Of a stretch of DNA of 34,586 bases, positions 24,263 through 33,672 are shown in pieces. The translations under genes and the position numbers were made by a program. This stretch comes from [Haemophilus] felis. Its GTDB lineage: Bacteria; Pseudomonadota; Gammaproteobacteria; Enterobacterales; Pasteurellaceae. Under the pieces are notes generated by a model, which was given only the letters and a program-made list of their open reading frames with translations, was not told the DNA's origin and made no database searches. Position 1 is the stretch's first letter; each line of letters begins with the position of its first letter. The stretch covers positions 1 through 34,586 of the forward strand of contig MUYB01000060.1 in assembly GCA_002015125.1 (NCBI GenBank), given 5' to 3'.

Positions 24263-25093
24263 TTAACTTTTGTTGCGCACCCCAATCTTCACCGCCACAC
24301 TTTCCCCTTGTTTGAGCAGTTTGTTAATGCGTGCGGTTTCAAGGCAGAGCATGTTTTGGTAGGCGTTTTCACTCATAGCAGACATTTTATTGTGCCAAGG
24401 ATTCCACAGGACGATGTCGCTGGCGCTATGATGCTCAAGGTGGATTTCACGTTGCCAAGTTTCATCCACAATGCTGTTTTGTGCTTGTTCAGCAGGGTAA
24501 ATGCAATCCACTAATCCCGAAATGAGGCGTGGCGTCGGCGCGGTTTCTTGCTGTTGCGCTACCGCGTTGTAGCATTGGGTGCTTAAGCCGCGTACTTCGG
24601 TTTTGTCAATATTGGCGATATTAAAATAGCTGTGCAAGGCGGCTTGGGCAGGTTCTTGCGCGTAATGGGTGAGGCTTATTTGGCAATGTTGATCAAAAAG
24701 AATGGTTAGTTTTGCTTCCACAAGTTGGTGCTGATCAAATAAAGAAAGGATAATTTTTACTTGTTGATCCGTTATCTGAAAATCGGAAAGATGCCATAGG
24801 CGTAAGCGCGCTGTGCCATGGGCTGGCTGCTGTTTACCGCCGAACCAAGGATAGCAAATCGGTACGCCACCACGAATAGCCACGCCCGTTTCAAAAGACT
24901 CGATTTCACTGAGCCAAAACACATCTTGGCTGGCGCCAGCAGGTTGCCAACTGAGTAGTTGCGCCCCTTGCAAGGCAATTTTGGCTTGCCCAACGGGGTG
25001 ATCGAGTTCTAATACGGGAATTTGGTTGTAATTAACCAAACGGAGTTCGTTGCTGAGTTGTTTGATAAATGTGGTATTGGGCGAGGTTGACAT
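24263..25093 (-). CDS. yeaD: Glucose-6-phosphate 1-epimerase, YeaD-like
   Basis: This 276-residue protein is an aldose-1-epimerase-like mutarotase of the YeaD type, which interconverts alpha and beta forms of D-glucose 6-phosphate in the cytosol. It has GQAKIALQGAQLLSWQPAG, WLSEIESFETGVAIRGGVPICYPWFGG and PAHGTARLRLWHLSD, where the histidine and arginines bind the sugar phosphate. LHSYFNIANIDKTEVRGLS, VDCIYPA and LWNPWHNKM follow. A conserved glutamate near CLETARINK likely acts as base. Family and fold are clear; physiological role is inferred. It is monocistronic and divergent from yoaA. Confidence 0.93.
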   Translation of the reverse strand: MSTSPNTTFIKQLSNELRLVNYNQIPVLELDHPVGQAKIALQGAQLLSWQPAGASQDVFWLSEIESFETGVAIRGGVPICYPWFGGKQQPAHGTARLRLWHLSDFQITDQQVKIILSLFDQHQLVEAKLTILFDQHCQISLTHYAQEPAQAALHSYFNIANIDKTEVRGLSTQCYNAVAQQQETAPTPRLISGLVDCIYPAEQAQNSIVDETWQREIHLEHHSASDIVLWNPWHNKMSAMSENAYQNMLCLETARINKLLKQGESVAVKIGVRNKS

Positions 25094-25140
25094 AAGATGC
25101 TCCTTAATACTGTTTTTTTATTCAGTGTATTGAGAATGTT

Positions 25141-25154
25141 TGTTACAATAGCGC
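25141..25154 (+). promoter_or_regulatory. Predicted yoaA promoter, extended -10
   Basis: TGTTACAAT (TG at 25141-25142, TACAAT at 25144-25149) forms an extended -10, followed at once by AGCGC. It matches the grxD arrangement. No strong -35 is seen. The yoaA start is about 30 bases on. Confidence 0.5.
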
Positions 25155-25179
25155 ACTTATTGAGTGTAGGCAGGAAATA

Positions 25180-27114
25180 ATGGCGAATATTGAGCAAATA
25201 ATCAAGGTTTTTGGCGAGGAGGGCGCCTTAAGTAAAGGTATTGAGGGCTTTCATCCTCGAATCGAACAGATCGAAATGGCTAAGGCGGTGGCAAAAGCGA
25301 TCAAAAGCAAAACCTCTTTGGTTGTAGAAGCGGGAACTGGAACAGGGAAGACCTTTGCTTACTTAGCGCCGGCGCTACTGGCAAACAAAAAAACAATCAT
25401 TTCTACAGGTTCAAAAAATTTACAAGATCAGTTGTTTAAACGAGATCTACCCGCTATTAAAAAAGCCTTAAATTACACAGGGAAAATCGCTTTATTAAAA
25501 GGCCGAGCAAATTATTTGTGTTTGGAACGGCTCGATCAGTTGATTGCCCAAGGTGTGTTGGGTGATCGTTCGGTGTTGGTGGATTTGTCTAAAGTACGCA
25601 AATGGAACAGTGCGACGAAAACTGGCGATCTGAGTGAGTGTATTGAATTGGCGGAAGATAGCCCAATTTTACCGCAGTTAACCAGCACGGCAGAAAGTTG
25701 TTTAGGCTCAGACTGCCCAAATTATGCAGATTGCTATGTGGCGTCAGCGCGAAAAAAAGCCCTTAACGCCGATCTCGTTGTGGTTAATCATCATTTATTT
25801 TTTGCAGACTTAGCGGTGAAAGAAACGGGATTTGGTGAGTTAATCCCTCAAGCAGAAACGATCATCTTTGATGAAGCTCATCAATTACCGGATATCGCAA
25901 GTCAATATTTTGGGCAATCCCTAACTAGTCGCCAGCTTTTTGATTTGGCCAAAGATATGAATATCGTTTATCGCACTGAACTCAAAGATATGAAGCAACT
26001 TGGGGTTGTCGCAGATCAGTTAACTAAAGTCGTACAAGATTTTCGCTTGAGTTTGGGCGAAGGAAATGTGCGTGGCAATTTACGCGATCTCTTCAAATTG
26101 TTTCGAGGTGAACAACATCCAGCGCATAAAGGGTTGCTGTTATTACAAGAGAAATTAAATTTTACTGCTGAGGTGGTGAAAGTTGCATTAGAGCGTTCAC
26201 AGACGCTAGACAGTATTTTTGAACGTCTAGAGGTTGTTAAAGCACAACTGGTTCGCTTAATGGATACCAATGTGGTGGGATATTGTTATTGGTATGAATG
26301 TATGGGGCGTCAGTTTGGTTTGCATATTACGCCGCTGACAGTAGCGGATCGTTTTGGAGAAGAAATGCAAAGGCGCGAGGCAAGTTGGATTTTTACCTCA
26401 GCGACGCTAGAAGTTGGTGGCTCATTTCAACATTTTTGTCAGCGCTTAGGAATTCAGCCAGCGGAACAACTGGTTTTAGCTAGTCCTTTTGATTATCCAA
26501 ATCAAGCTATGCTTTGTGTACCGCGCCACTTGCCTAATACTAATCAAACGTACACCTTGCAAAAATTAGGAGAAATGTTATTGCCGGTGATTAGTGCTAA
26601 TCAAGGTCGCTGTTTTGTGTTGTGTACATCCTATTTAATGATGCGTGGATTGGCGGAGTATTTCCGTGAGAAAAGTGAATTGAATGTGTTATTGCAAGGT
26701 GAAATGTCAAAATCAACTTTATTGGAAAAATTTATTACTGAATCTCATTCTGTATTAGTAGCTACATCAAGTTTTTGGGAAGGTGTTGATGTTCGAGGAG
26801 ATGCTTTATCTTTGGTAATTATTGATAAACTTCCTTTCACTGCACCAGATGAGCCCTTATTGAAAGCGCGTATTGAAGATTGCCGTTTGCAGGGTGGTGA
26901 ACCTTTTTATGATATCCAAATTCCAGAAGCGGTTATTGCATTAAAACAGGGCGTAGGACGTTTAATTCGTGATGTAACAGATCGTGGTGTGGTAATTATT
27001 TGTGATAGCCGTTTGGTTATGCGTAATTATGGCGCGACTTTTTTACGCAGTTTACCTAATGCAAAACGTACCCGAGATTTAAACAAGGTGATACAATTTT
27101 TAACTCAAATTTAA
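25180..27114 (+). CDS. yoaA: DinG-family Fe-S DNA helicase YoaA
   Basis: YoaA is an XPD/DinG-type superfamily 2 helicase that works with the chi subunit of DNA polymerase III in damage tolerance in E. coli. The 644 residues hold Walker A GTGTGKT at 52-58 and the four cluster cysteines Cys114, 174, 179 and 185 of the 4Fe-4S domain. They also hold DEAH at 231-234, the SAT motif (FTSATLEVGG), SSFWEGVDVRGDAL and motif VI QGVGRLIR. All four cysteines are present, so the cluster is probably intact. It heads the yoaA-tsaB-slp run with short spacers (15 and 10 bases), the same order as in E. coli. The first six residues vary between relatives; MANIEQIIKV fits. Confidence 0.95.
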   Translation: MANIEQIIKVFGEEGALSKGIEGFHPRIEQIEMAKAVAKAIKSKTSLVVEAGTGTGKTFAYLAPALLANKKTIISTGSKNLQDQLFKRDLPAIKKALNYTGKIALLKGRANYLCLERLDQLIAQGVLGDRSVLVDLSKVRKWNSATKTGDLSECIELAEDSPILPQLTSTAESCLGSDCPNYADCYVASARKKALNADLVVVNHHLFFADLAVKETGFGELIPQAETIIFDEAHQLPDIASQYFGQSLTSRQLFDLAKDMNIVYRTELKDMKQLGVVADQLTKVVQDFRLSLGEGNVRGNLRDLFKLFRGEQHPAHKGLLLLQEKLNFTAEVVKVALERSQTLDSIFERLEVVKAQLVRLMDTNVVGYCYWYECMGRQFGLHITPLTVADRFGEEMQRREASWIFTSATLEVGGSFQHFCQRLGIQPAEQLVLASPFDYPNQAMLCVPRHLPNTNQTYTLQKLGEMLLPVISANQGRCFVLCTSYLMMRGLAEYFREKSELNVLLQGEMSKSTLLEKFITESHSVLVATSSFWEGVDVRGDALSLVIIDKLPFTAPDEPLLKARIEDCRLQGGEPFYDIQIPEAVIALKQGVGRLIRDVTDRGVVIICDSRLVMRNYGATFLRSLPNAKRTRDLNKVIQFLTQI

Positions 27115-27129
27115 AATGGATAATTATTT

Positions 27130-27867
27130 ATGAATCATCTCACTTTATTGGCATTAGATACCTCCACTGAAGCTTGTTCTGTTGCTTTGTTACATCGAGG
27201 AGAAATAACGGAATCTTATGAATTAGCACAACGTAGTCATACCAAGCGTATTTTACCAATGGTGGAGGAAATATTGGCTCAATCAGGTATAAGTTTAAAG
27301 CAAGTTGATGGGCTTGTATTTGGTCGCGGGCCTGGTAGCTTTACGGGGGTTCGTGTTGGGGCTGGTATTGCTCAAGGGCTTGCTTTTGGGGCGTCGTTAC
27401 CTGTTATTCCTATTTCCAATCTGACGGCAATGGCACAAGCCGCTTATGAACAATATGGCTCTTTACAAGTGCTAGCGGCGATTGATGCCCGTATGAACGA
27501 AGTTTATTTTTCTCAGCTACAAGCTGTGTTTGTACAGGATCAGGGTAGAGAATATATACAATGGCAAGAGAAAATTACTGAGCAAGTTGCCAGTCCTGAA
27601 GTGGTATTAGCACAGTTGATGGAGCAAGAACAATTATTACAGAATCATTGGTCTTGCGTTGGAACTGGGTGGCGTGCCTATGAACAATTTGACAGATTGT
27701 GGCAAGAGAAAATCCAAAAGACAGATGTTGAATTACCAAGTGCTCGTTATATGCTTCCCCTCGCATTAGAGAAATGGCATAAAAAAGAAATGATTGGCGC
27801 TGCTGAAATTGAGCCTATTTATTTACGTAATGAGGTGACTTGGCAGAAATTGCCTGGTCGAGAATAA
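27130..27867 (+). CDS. tsaB: tRNA threonylcarbamoyladenosine protein TsaB
   Basis: TsaB (YeaZ) forms the TsaB-TsaD-TsaE complex that makes t6A37 on ANN-decoding tRNAs. The 245 residues have the ASKHA N-terminal lobe (LLALDTSTEACSVALLHRGEI, then SHTKRILPMVEEIL), the glycine-rich loop FGRGPGSFTGVRVGAGIAQGLAFG, and AAIDARMNEVYFSQ. The end PIYLRNEVTWQ is typical. As in other TsaB proteins, the metal-binding histidines of TsaD are missing, fitting a scaffolding role. It follows yoaA by 15 bases and precedes slp by 10. Confidence 0.95.
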   Translation: MNHLTLLALDTSTEACSVALLHRGEITESYELAQRSHTKRILPMVEEILAQSGISLKQVDGLVFGRGPGSFTGVRVGAGIAQGLAFGASLPVIPISNLTAMAQAAYEQYGSLQVLAAIDARMNEVYFSQLQAVFVQDQGREYIQWQEKITEQVASPEVVLAQLMEQEQLLQNHWSCVGTGWRAYEQFDRLWQEKIQKTDVELPSARYMLPLALEKWHKKEMIGAAEIEPIYLRNEVTWQKLPGRE

Positions 27868-27877
27868 GGATAAATCG

Positions 27878-28459
27878 ATGAATACATCATTTAGGGCAAA
27901 GTTGAAAGTAGTCTGCTGTGCGCTGGTGACGCTGGTACTAACGGGTTGTATTTTAACGCCCACAGGGTTGGAAAAAGAGGATGTGAGCCTGTTTAGTTTG
28001 CAGCAATTAGCAGCACAAAATCAGGCTTGCCAATGTAAAACCACGCAGCAAATGGCGCGCTGGGGCGGTAAGATCTTATCGGCGACCGCTTTAGCAGATA
28101 AGATGAAGTTGGAGATTTTAAGTATGCCGGTACTTCCTATTACTGCCCAACCGAATTTACAAGTAAAGCCTGATGGCCGTTTTATTGCTTACCTCCCGCA
28201 GTTTATTGATCCAGAGATCTTGAAAGATCAATATATTACGGTAAAAGGCATACTGACAGGTTATCAACAAGGCAAGATTGATTTGCATGATTATGAATAT
28301 CCCATGGTGCAAGGGCAACATTATCAACTTTGGCATTTAGTCGCGGAAGAATACTATGATGCCGATGAAATGGCTGATTGGCGAAAAGAGCGCGCAAAAG
28401 GTTTTTTATTTTGGAAACCTGATCCGAAAGTGCGATTTAAACTGGCGAAATATGAATAA
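27878..28459 (+). CDS. Slp-family outer-membrane lipoprotein (YeaY-like)
   Basis: A lipoprotein signal (KVVCCALVTLVLTGC, lipobox LTG-C with Cys24) precedes the Slp domain; the residues after the cysteine are Ile-Leu rather than Asp, which predicts outer-membrane sorting. The 193-residue product resembles E. coli Slp/YeaY: FSLQQLAAQNQACQC, ARWGGKILSATALADKM, YLPQFIDPEILKDQYITVKGILTGYQQGKIDLHDYEYPMV and YQLWHLVAEEYY. Slp proteins are starvation-induced lipoproteins of unknown role. Two extra cysteines (QACQC) follow the signal. It sits between tsaB and fadD, as in E. coli. Confidence 0.9.
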   Translation: MNTSFRAKLKVVCCALVTLVLTGCILTPTGLEKEDVSLFSLQQLAAQNQACQCKTTQQMARWGGKILSATALADKMKLEILSMPVLPITAQPNLQVKPDGRFIAYLPQFIDPEILKDQYITVKGILTGYQQGKIDLHDYEYPMVQGQHYQLWHLVAEEYYDADEMADWRKERAKGFLFWKPDPKVRFKLAKYE

Positions 28460-28473
28460 ATTGAGATTTTCGT

Positions 28474-28479
28474 TATAAT
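28474..28479 (+). promoter_or_regulatory. Possible fadD -10 element
   Basis: A perfect TATAAT lies in the slp-fadD gap, 31 bases before the fadD start. No good -35 is visible at the right distance, so it may need an activator or be fortuitous. Confidence 0.3.
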
Positions 28480-28510
28480 TCGCAAAATTTAGTAAAACAA
28501 GGATATAAAA

Positions 28511-30199
28511 ATGGAAAAAGCATGGTTTAAAAATTACCCTGAAAATGCACCAACAGAATTAGGTACATCAAAGTATGATTCATTACTTGAAGTGTTGGAA
28601 AATGCAGTACGCAATCACCCCGATCGTGCAGCCTATATTAATATGGGGCAAGTGTTAACTTTCCGTAAATTAGAAGAGCGTAGTCGTGCTTTTGCTGCTT
28701 ATTTGCAAAATGAATTGAAATTAGAAAGAGGAGATCGTGTTGCTTTAATGATGCCAAATTTATTGCAATATCCAATTGCTCTATTTGGTATTTTGCGTGC
28801 TGGTATGGTCGTCGTTAACGTAAATCCTCTTTACACGCCAAGGGAATTAGAGCATCAGCTTAAAGACAGTAGCGCGAAAGCTATTGTTGTGGTATCTAAT
28901 TTTGCATCAACTTTAGAAAAAGTGGTGTTTAATACCGATGTTGAACATGTAATTTTAACGCGGATGGGAGATCAACTTTCCTTTGGCAAACGTACTCTTG
29001 TAAATTTCGTTGTGAAATACATTAAAAAGTTAGTACCAAAATACAAACTGCCTCATGCGGTTACTTTCCGAGAAGTGCTTAGCGTCGGTAAAAAGCGTCA
29101 ATATGTTCGTCCACAAATGGAGCGTAGTGATTTAGCCTTTTTACAATATACTGGCGGTACCACTGGCGTTGCGAAAGGCGCTATGCTTTCTCACGGTAAT
29201 GTGATTGTGAATATTTTCCAAGCTAACTGGATTGCGGAACCTTTTGTTGGAGATAATGGACGTGAACGTAAAGCAATCATTGCTCTACCGCTTTATCATA
29301 TTTTTGCGCTGACGGTAAATTGTTTATTATTCGTTGAACTTGGGATTACAGGTATTTTAATCACCAATCCTCGTGATATTGATGGTTTTATTAAAGAACT
29401 GAAAAAACATCGTTTTGTGGCACTCACTGGGGTAAATACTTTATTTAATGCTTTGTTAAATAACGAAAATTTCAAAGAAGTTGATTTTTCCGCGTTGAAA
29501 CTTTCTGTGGGGGGCGGTATGTCTATTCAGCAATCCGTGGCTACCCGTTGGCACGAGGTAACAGGCTGTAACATTATCGAGGGATATGGTATGACGGAAT
29601 GTTCGCCGTTGATTGCTGCTTGCCCGATAAATATGGTGAAACATAATGGAAGTATTGGTGTGCCTGTACCAAATACAGATGTGCGTATCATTAAAGATGA
29701 CGGCAGCGAAGCTGCGCTTGGTGAACCCGGTGAACTTTGGGTAAAAGGCGAGCAAGTCATGCAAGGTTACTGGCAACGCCCTGAAGCCACGGCGGAAGTA
29801 ATGAAAGACGGTTGGTTGGCGACAGGGGATATTGTGGTAATGGATCAAGATCATTATTTACGCATTGTGGATCGCAAGAAAGATATGATTATTGTGTCTG
29901 GCTTTAATGTCTATCCAAATGAAATTGAAGATGTGGTGATGCTAAATTATAAAGTGGCAGAAACCGTTGCTATTGGCGTGCCACATGAAGTGTCTGGCGA
30001 AACCATTAAGCTCTTTGTGGTGAAAAAAGATGAAAGTTTAACGAAAGATGAAATTCGTCAACATTGTCGTCAGCATCTTACCGCCTACAAAGTGCCTAAA
30101 GATATTGAATTTCGTGATGAATTGCCGAAAACCAATGTGGGCAAAATTTTACGTCGCGTATTGCGTGATGAAGAATTGGCAAAGCGTCATCAGGAATAG
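28511..30199 (+). CDS. fadD: Long-chain fatty acid-CoA ligase
   Basis: FadD activates imported long-chain fatty acids to acyl-CoA with ATP at the inner face of the membrane. The 562 residues (E. coli 561) carry the AMP-binding motif [18 protein letters not shown], the core YGMTECSPL, and [42 protein letters not shown], which includes the fatty-acyl signature. The catalytic lysine near the C terminus lies in [19 protein letters not shown] precedes the ATG. It follows slp by 51 bases and is followed by rnd in the conserved order. In Pasteurellaceae beta-oxidation is often incomplete, so the main use may be recycling fatty acids into lipids; that is inference. Confidence 0.95.
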   Translation: MEKAWFKNYPENAPTELGTSKYDSLLEVLENAVRNHPDRAAYINMGQVLTFRKLEERSRAFAAYLQNELKLERGDRVALMMPNLLQYPIALFGILRAGMVVVNVNPLYTPRELEHQLKDSSAKAIVVVSNFASTLEKVVFNTDVEHVILTRMGDQLSFGKRTLVNFVVKYIKKLVPKYKLPHAVTFREVLSVGKKRQYVRPQMERSDLAFLQYTGGTTGVAKGAMLSHGNVIVNIFQANWIAEPFVGDNGRERKAIIALPLYHIFALTVNCLLFVELGITGILITNPRDIDGFIKELKKHRFVALTGVNTLFNALLNNENFKEVDFSALKLSVGGGMSIQQSVATRWHEVTGCNIIEGYGMTECSPLIAACPINMVKHNGSIGVPVPNTDVRIIKDDGSEAALGEPGELWVKGEQVMQGYWQRPEATAEVMKDGWLATGDIVVMDQDHYLRIVDRKKDMIIVSGFNVYPNEIEDVVMLNYKVAETVAIGVPHEVSGETIKLFVVKKDESLTKDEIRQHCRQHLTAYKVPKDIEFRDELPKTNVGKILRRVLRDEELAKRHQE

Positions 30200-30206
30200 C
30201 ATAAGT

Positions 30207-30228
30207 AAGGTGGGAAAATTCCCACCTT
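30207..30228. terminator. Hairpin between fadD and rnd
   Basis: AAGGTGGGAA (30207-30216) pairs with TTCCCACCTT (30219-30228), a tight 10-bp stem, eight bases after the fadD stop. The expected T-run is absent; T-rich sequence begins about 20 bases later, so termination may be partial. Confidence 0.5.
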
Positions 30229-30318
30229 CAATGTCTTTAGCTAAATCATCTTTTATTTTGCTTTTTACTTGAGATGAAGTTTTTCATCTGCAAATCTAAT
30301 AGGCCTTCTATCAAAATA

Positions 30319-31473
30319 ATGAACCATATACATAACGTGAAAGAAATCCAAGACTCTCCCGATTTTCAAATAATTACAACGGATCAAGAATTATTAATGC
30401 TATGTCGGTATGTTGCACAAAAATCGGTGATTGCGTTGGATACGGAGTTTATCCGCATTCGCACTTTTTACCCTCAACTTGGGTTGATTCAACTTTACGA
30501 TGGAGAAAAAGTAAGCCTTATTGATCCGCTAGAAATTAAGGATTTTTCGCCTTTTGTAAAATTACTTGCAAATCCTCAAATTATTAAAGTGTTGCACGCT
30601 AGTAGCGAAGATCTAGAGGTCTTTTTACATTACTTTAATCAATTGCCAACGCCTATGGTGGATACTCAAATTATGGCTAATTTTTTGAGCTTTCCCAATT
30701 CTACTGGGCTAGCAACTTTGATTCATCATTATTTCCAATTAGAAATTGATAAAGGTGCATCTCGAACAGATTGGCTAGCGCGGCCTTTATCTACGAAGCA
30801 ATTAGAATATGCAGCTGCAGATGTTTGGTATTTACTGCCTCTTTATCATGTGATGTGGAACGCCTTGCAAGAGACGCCATGGCAACAGGCGCTACAAGAG
30901 GATTGTGCCTTATTGTTAGAGAAGAAAGTTCAGTTTAAATCACCTGAGCTAGCCTATTTGAACATTAGTAACGCTTGGCGTTTGAATCCCGAAGAATTAA
31001 TGCGCTTAAAGTTACTGGCTAAATGGCGACAAGAAGAAGCTATAAAACGAAACTTAGCCCTAAATTTTGTGATTAAATCCGATAATTTGTGGGCGGTGGC
31101 TAAATATAATCCTAAGCATACTTCTGAATTGTTAGAAATTGGTTTAACTTCTCAGGAAGTTCGGATTCACGGCAAAAAACTTTTACAATTATTAACTCAA
31201 ATGAAACGCATAGCGCCTTCTGAATATCCTCCTGTAATTCAGCGCCTTGTGGATGAACCTCGTTATAAAAAAGCTATTAAATCTCTACAACAGAAGTTAA
31301 AGGAAATAACGCCCGAAGGTTTAAATTCTGAGGTGATTACAAGTAAACAGGGATTAGAGCAGTTGTTGAAATGGTATTGGTTAGGAGAACAGAGTGAACA
31401 AAATTTACCTGAGCTTCTTATTGGTTGGCGTAAACCTTTTGGAAAACAGTTGTTGGAAACTCTAGAAAATTAG
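30319..31473 (+). CDS. rnd: Ribonuclease D
   Basis: RNase D is a 3'-5' exoribonuclease that trims tRNA and other structured RNAs. From this start the product is 384 residues (E. coli 375). It shows the DEDDy exonuclease motifs: ALDTEF with Asp41 and Glu43, HASSEDLEVF with Asp98, and YAAADVWYLLPLY with Tyr164 and Asp168. Two HRDC-like domains follow: NAWRLNPEELMRLKLLAKWRQEEA plus LNFVIKSDNLWAVAKYNPKHTSEL, and the C-terminal LNSEVITSKQGLEQLLKWYW. An in-frame ATG at 30274 would add 15 residues that look unlike family members; neither start has a strong ribosome site, so the exact start is uncertain. It follows fadD as in E. coli. Confidence 0.93.
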   Translation: MNHIHNVKEIQDSPDFQIITTDQELLMLCRYVAQKSVIALDTEFIRIRTFYPQLGLIQLYDGEKVSLIDPLEIKDFSPFVKLLANPQIIKVLHASSEDLEVFLHYFNQLPTPMVDTQIMANFLSFPNSTGLATLIHHYFQLEIDKGASRTDWLARPLSTKQLEYAAADVWYLLPLYHVMWNALQETPWQQALQEDCALLLEKKVQFKSPELAYLNISNAWRLNPEELMRLKLLAKWRQEEAIKRNLALNFVIKSDNLWAVAKYNPKHTSELLEIGLTSQEVRIHGKKLLQLLTQMKRIAPSEYPPVIQRLVDEPRYKKAIKSLQQKLKEITPEGLNSEVITSKQGLEQLLKWYWLGEQSEQNLPELLIGWRKPFGKQLLETLEN

Positions 31474-31475
31474 TA

Positions 31476-31510
31476 ATCAAAAAGCACAAATTAATTTTGT
31501 GCTTTTTGAT
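31476..31510. terminator. Bidirectional rnd/sspB terminator
   Basis: ATCAAAAAGCACAAA (31476-31490) pairs perfectly with TTTGTGCTTTTTGAT (31496-31510), a 15-bp stem with a 5-base loop, two bases after the rnd stop and 20 bases beyond the sspB stop. Confidence 0.95.
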
Positions 31511-31529
31511 CTGATACTTTGTTAATGAA

Positions 31530-31973
31530 CTATTTAACAATACGCAAATGCGTTGCTTTTTTTGCAGTATTTTGCACTTTGGGTTTATCGACCGCTTGCT
31601 GTGTGCTGGTAGGCTGTTCTTCTTGAACTGGTTTATTTAGTTGTTCATAGATGGCTTCATACTCAAACATCACACCATCTCCGTTTTCTCTAGCGTAAAT
31701 GGCAAGGGCTGCACCCATTGGTATATAAATATCTTGAGGAATACCACGAAAACGAGCACTAAATCGAATAAAATCATTCGTAAGTTCTAGATTGCCAGTG
31801 GCGTTAGCGGAAAGATTTAACACAATTTGTCCATCTTTCACATATTCCATTGGTACTTTCACACCATAATAATTGGCCTCAACCACTAAATAGGGCGTGA
31901 AATCATTATCCACTAGCCAATCATAGTAAGCTCTTAGTAAATAAGGCCTTTTCGCTGATACCTTGTTATCCAT
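31530..31973 (-). CDS. sspB: ClpXP specificity adaptor SspB
   Basis: SspB tethers ssrA-tagged proteins to ClpX for degradation. The 147-residue protein has the substrate-binding barrel (RPYLLRAYYDWLVDNDFTPYLVVEANYYGVKVP, IVLNLSANATGNLELTNDFIRFSARFRG, IYIPMGAALAIYARENGDGVMF) up to about 110. A flexible linker rich in Gln, Pro and Thr follows, and the ClpX-binding tail ATHLRIVK ends the protein, close to the LRVVK motif of E. coli. Its start overlaps the sspA stop by one base (TAATG), so the two are translationally coupled. Confidence 0.96.
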   Translation of the reverse strand: MDNKVSAKRPYLLRAYYDWLVDNDFTPYLVVEANYYGVKVPMEYVKDGQIVLNLSANATGNLELTNDFIRFSARFRGIPQDIYIPMGAALAIYARENGDGVMFEYEAIYEQLNKPVQEEQPTSTQQAVDKPKVQNTAKKATHLRIVK

Positions 31974-32611
31974 TATTTTTCGTCCATTAAATTTTTGGGT
32001 GCAACAGTACCTAAAGATTGCATAAATGAATCTCGTTCAAAAACTCGGTTCATATAGGATTTAATTGCTTTGCTGCCCGCGCCACTAAATTCTACACCGA
32101 GTTTTTGCATGCGCCAGAGCAACGGCGCTACATAACAGTCCACTAGGGTAAAGTCTTCACTCATAAAGAATGGGGTCTGAGAAAAAATTGGCGCAATAGC
32201 TAAAATTTCTTCTTTTAGCTGTTTTAACGCAATTTCACGTTCTTCTGGAGTACCTTTTTCTGCTTTGGCTAAGGTTGGATACCAATCTTGCTCAATGCGC
32301 AACATTAATAAGCGACTTTTACCGCGGATAACAGGATAAACTGACATCAGTGGTGGATGTGGGAATCTTTCATCGAGGTATTCCATAATGATACGAGAAT
32401 TAAATAGAACTAATTCTCGATCGACTAAGGTAGGTACGCTGCCGTAAGGGTTTAACTCCATAAGATCTTCTGAAACAACTTGAGGATCAATGTTTTCCAT
32501 TTCATAAAGCACACCTTTTTCTGCTAAGACAATTCGTACTTGGTGGCAGTAAATATCATCTTTATCTGAAAAAAGAGTCATAATTGAACGTTTATTCGTA
32601 GCACTCGTCAT
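31973..32611 (-). CDS. sspA: Stringent starvation protein A
   Basis: SspA binds RNA polymerase sigma-70 and changes promoter choice under starvation and acid stress; it has a glutathione-transferase fold without transferase activity. The chosen start (GGAGG five bases before ATG 32611) gives 212 residues, the E. coli length. Typical parts are MTLFSDKDDIYCHQVRIVLAEKGV, MELNPYGSVPTLVDRELVLFNSRIIMEYLDERFPHPPLMSVYPV and VDCYVAPLLWRMQKLGVEF. An in-frame ATG 36 bases upstream is less likely. It is the first gene of the sspA-sspB pair. Confidence 0.96.
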   Translation of the reverse strand: MTSATNKRSIMTLFSDKDDIYCHQVRIVLAEKGVLYEMENIDPQVVSEDLMELNPYGSVPTLVDRELVLFNSRIIMEYLDERFPHPPLMSVYPVIRGKSRLLMLRIEQDWYPTLAKAEKGTPEEREIALKQLKEEILAIAPIFSQTPFFMSEDFTLVDCYVAPLLWRMQKLGVEFSGAGSKAIKSYMNRVFERDSFMQSLGTVAPKNLMDEK

Positions 32612-32729
32612 TGATTCCTCCACTATTTTTGAGAGTTTTGTTGCCATGGGGCTAAATTATTTTTAAAAAAGGCGTGCATTTTAGCATAGATCCGCAATTA
32701 ATTTCCAAATCTTCATCGATTTTATTGTG

Positions 32730-33569
32730 TTATTGGCGCGCCAAGCGGTAATTTGTTGGTTCTGATTCAAAATTTGATCGAAATGGATTGATATCTAATC
32801 CTCCTCTTCGCGTGTAACGAGCATATACGGTGAGTTTTTCTGGTTTGGCAAAATTCATCAAATCACAAAAAATACGTTCTACGCATTGTTCGTGAAATTC
32901 ATTGTGTTGACGAAAAGAGATTAAATAGCGTAGCAATTGTTCTCGGTTAATTTGTTTACCAACATAATGAATCTGTACGCTTCCCCAATCAGGTTGTTGA
33001 GTGATTAGGCAATTAGATTTTAATAAATGGCTAACCAGTTTCTCTTCTACAATTTGATCTTGAGTACAGTTTTCTAGTAGTGCTGGATTGAATTCGTAAT
33101 TAGAAATTTGAATATCTTGTTCATCAATGCACAAGCCCTCAAAATTCACAATAGGTTGCTGAGTGTAATAATCTAGTTTATTAAGTTGAACGCGGACTTT
33201 TCCCTCCGCACATTGGGTTAAGTCTTTTTCTATGGTTTGACGAACAGATTCGATATTGTTAAAAACTGTTTGGTTAAAGCTATTGAGGTAGAGTTTAAAA
33301 CTTTTTGATTCAATCAAATTTTTGCTTTGGAAGTCTAATGCGATGTCTGCAATTGCAACCTGAGGTAATCCATTGGAATTTAACCAAGATATTTCATAAG
33401 CTGTCCAAATATCTGTACCAAAGGTAAAAGGTTGCTTTTCTGTAATATTTAATTGATCCCGATTTAATTGACGTGGTACGCCTTGCAATAAGGTCGGATC
33501 ATACTGAGAAGCGTATTGAGTTTGTCTGCCGAGGGTTAATGCATCTAAGCTTTGGTGATGATAATCCAT
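32730..33569 (-). CDS. queF: NADPH-dependent 7-cyano-7-deazaguanine reductase
   Basis: QueF reduces the nitrile preQ0 to preQ1, a step in queuosine synthesis for tRNA GUN anticodons, in the cytosol. The 279-residue product is the long (tandem T-fold, YqcD) form. It has [21 protein letters not shown], the NADPH-associated [15 protein letters not shown] at 87-101, and [16 protein letters not shown] with nucleophile Cys187 and proton donor Asp194. [17 protein letters not shown] and [18 protein letters not shown] at the end are also typical. It is transcribed alone, divergent from can. Whether preQ0 is made by the cell or salvaged cannot be seen here. Confidence 0.96.
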   Translation of the reverse strand: MDYHHQSLDALTLGRQTQYASQYDPTLLQGVPRQLNRDQLNITEKQPFTFGTDIWTAYEISWLNSNGLPQVAIADIALDFQSKNLIESKSFKLYLNSFNQTVFNNIESVRQTIEKDLTQCAEGKVRVQLNKLDYYTQQPIVNFEGLCIDEQDIQISNYEFNPALLENCTQDQIVEEKLVSHLLKSNCLITQQPDWGSVQIHYVGKQINREQLLRYLISFRQHNEFHEQCVERIFCDLMNFAKPEKLTVYARYTRRGGLDINPFRSNFESEPTNYRLARQ

Positions 33570-33622
33570 TCAAATTCCTTATAAAGAAAATAATTATGAT
33601 AGGTTGGGTTTGAAGATTCTAT

Positions 33623-33628
33623 TATAAT
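33623..33628 (+). promoter_or_regulatory. Predicted can -10 element
   Basis: A perfect TATAAT lies 45 bases before the can start codon. The -35 region is weak (no clear TTGACA at 16-18 bases). Confidence 0.4.
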
Positions 33629-33672
33629 GCCCTAGATGATTAAACGGTTATTTTAATTACTCGGAATGAAAT

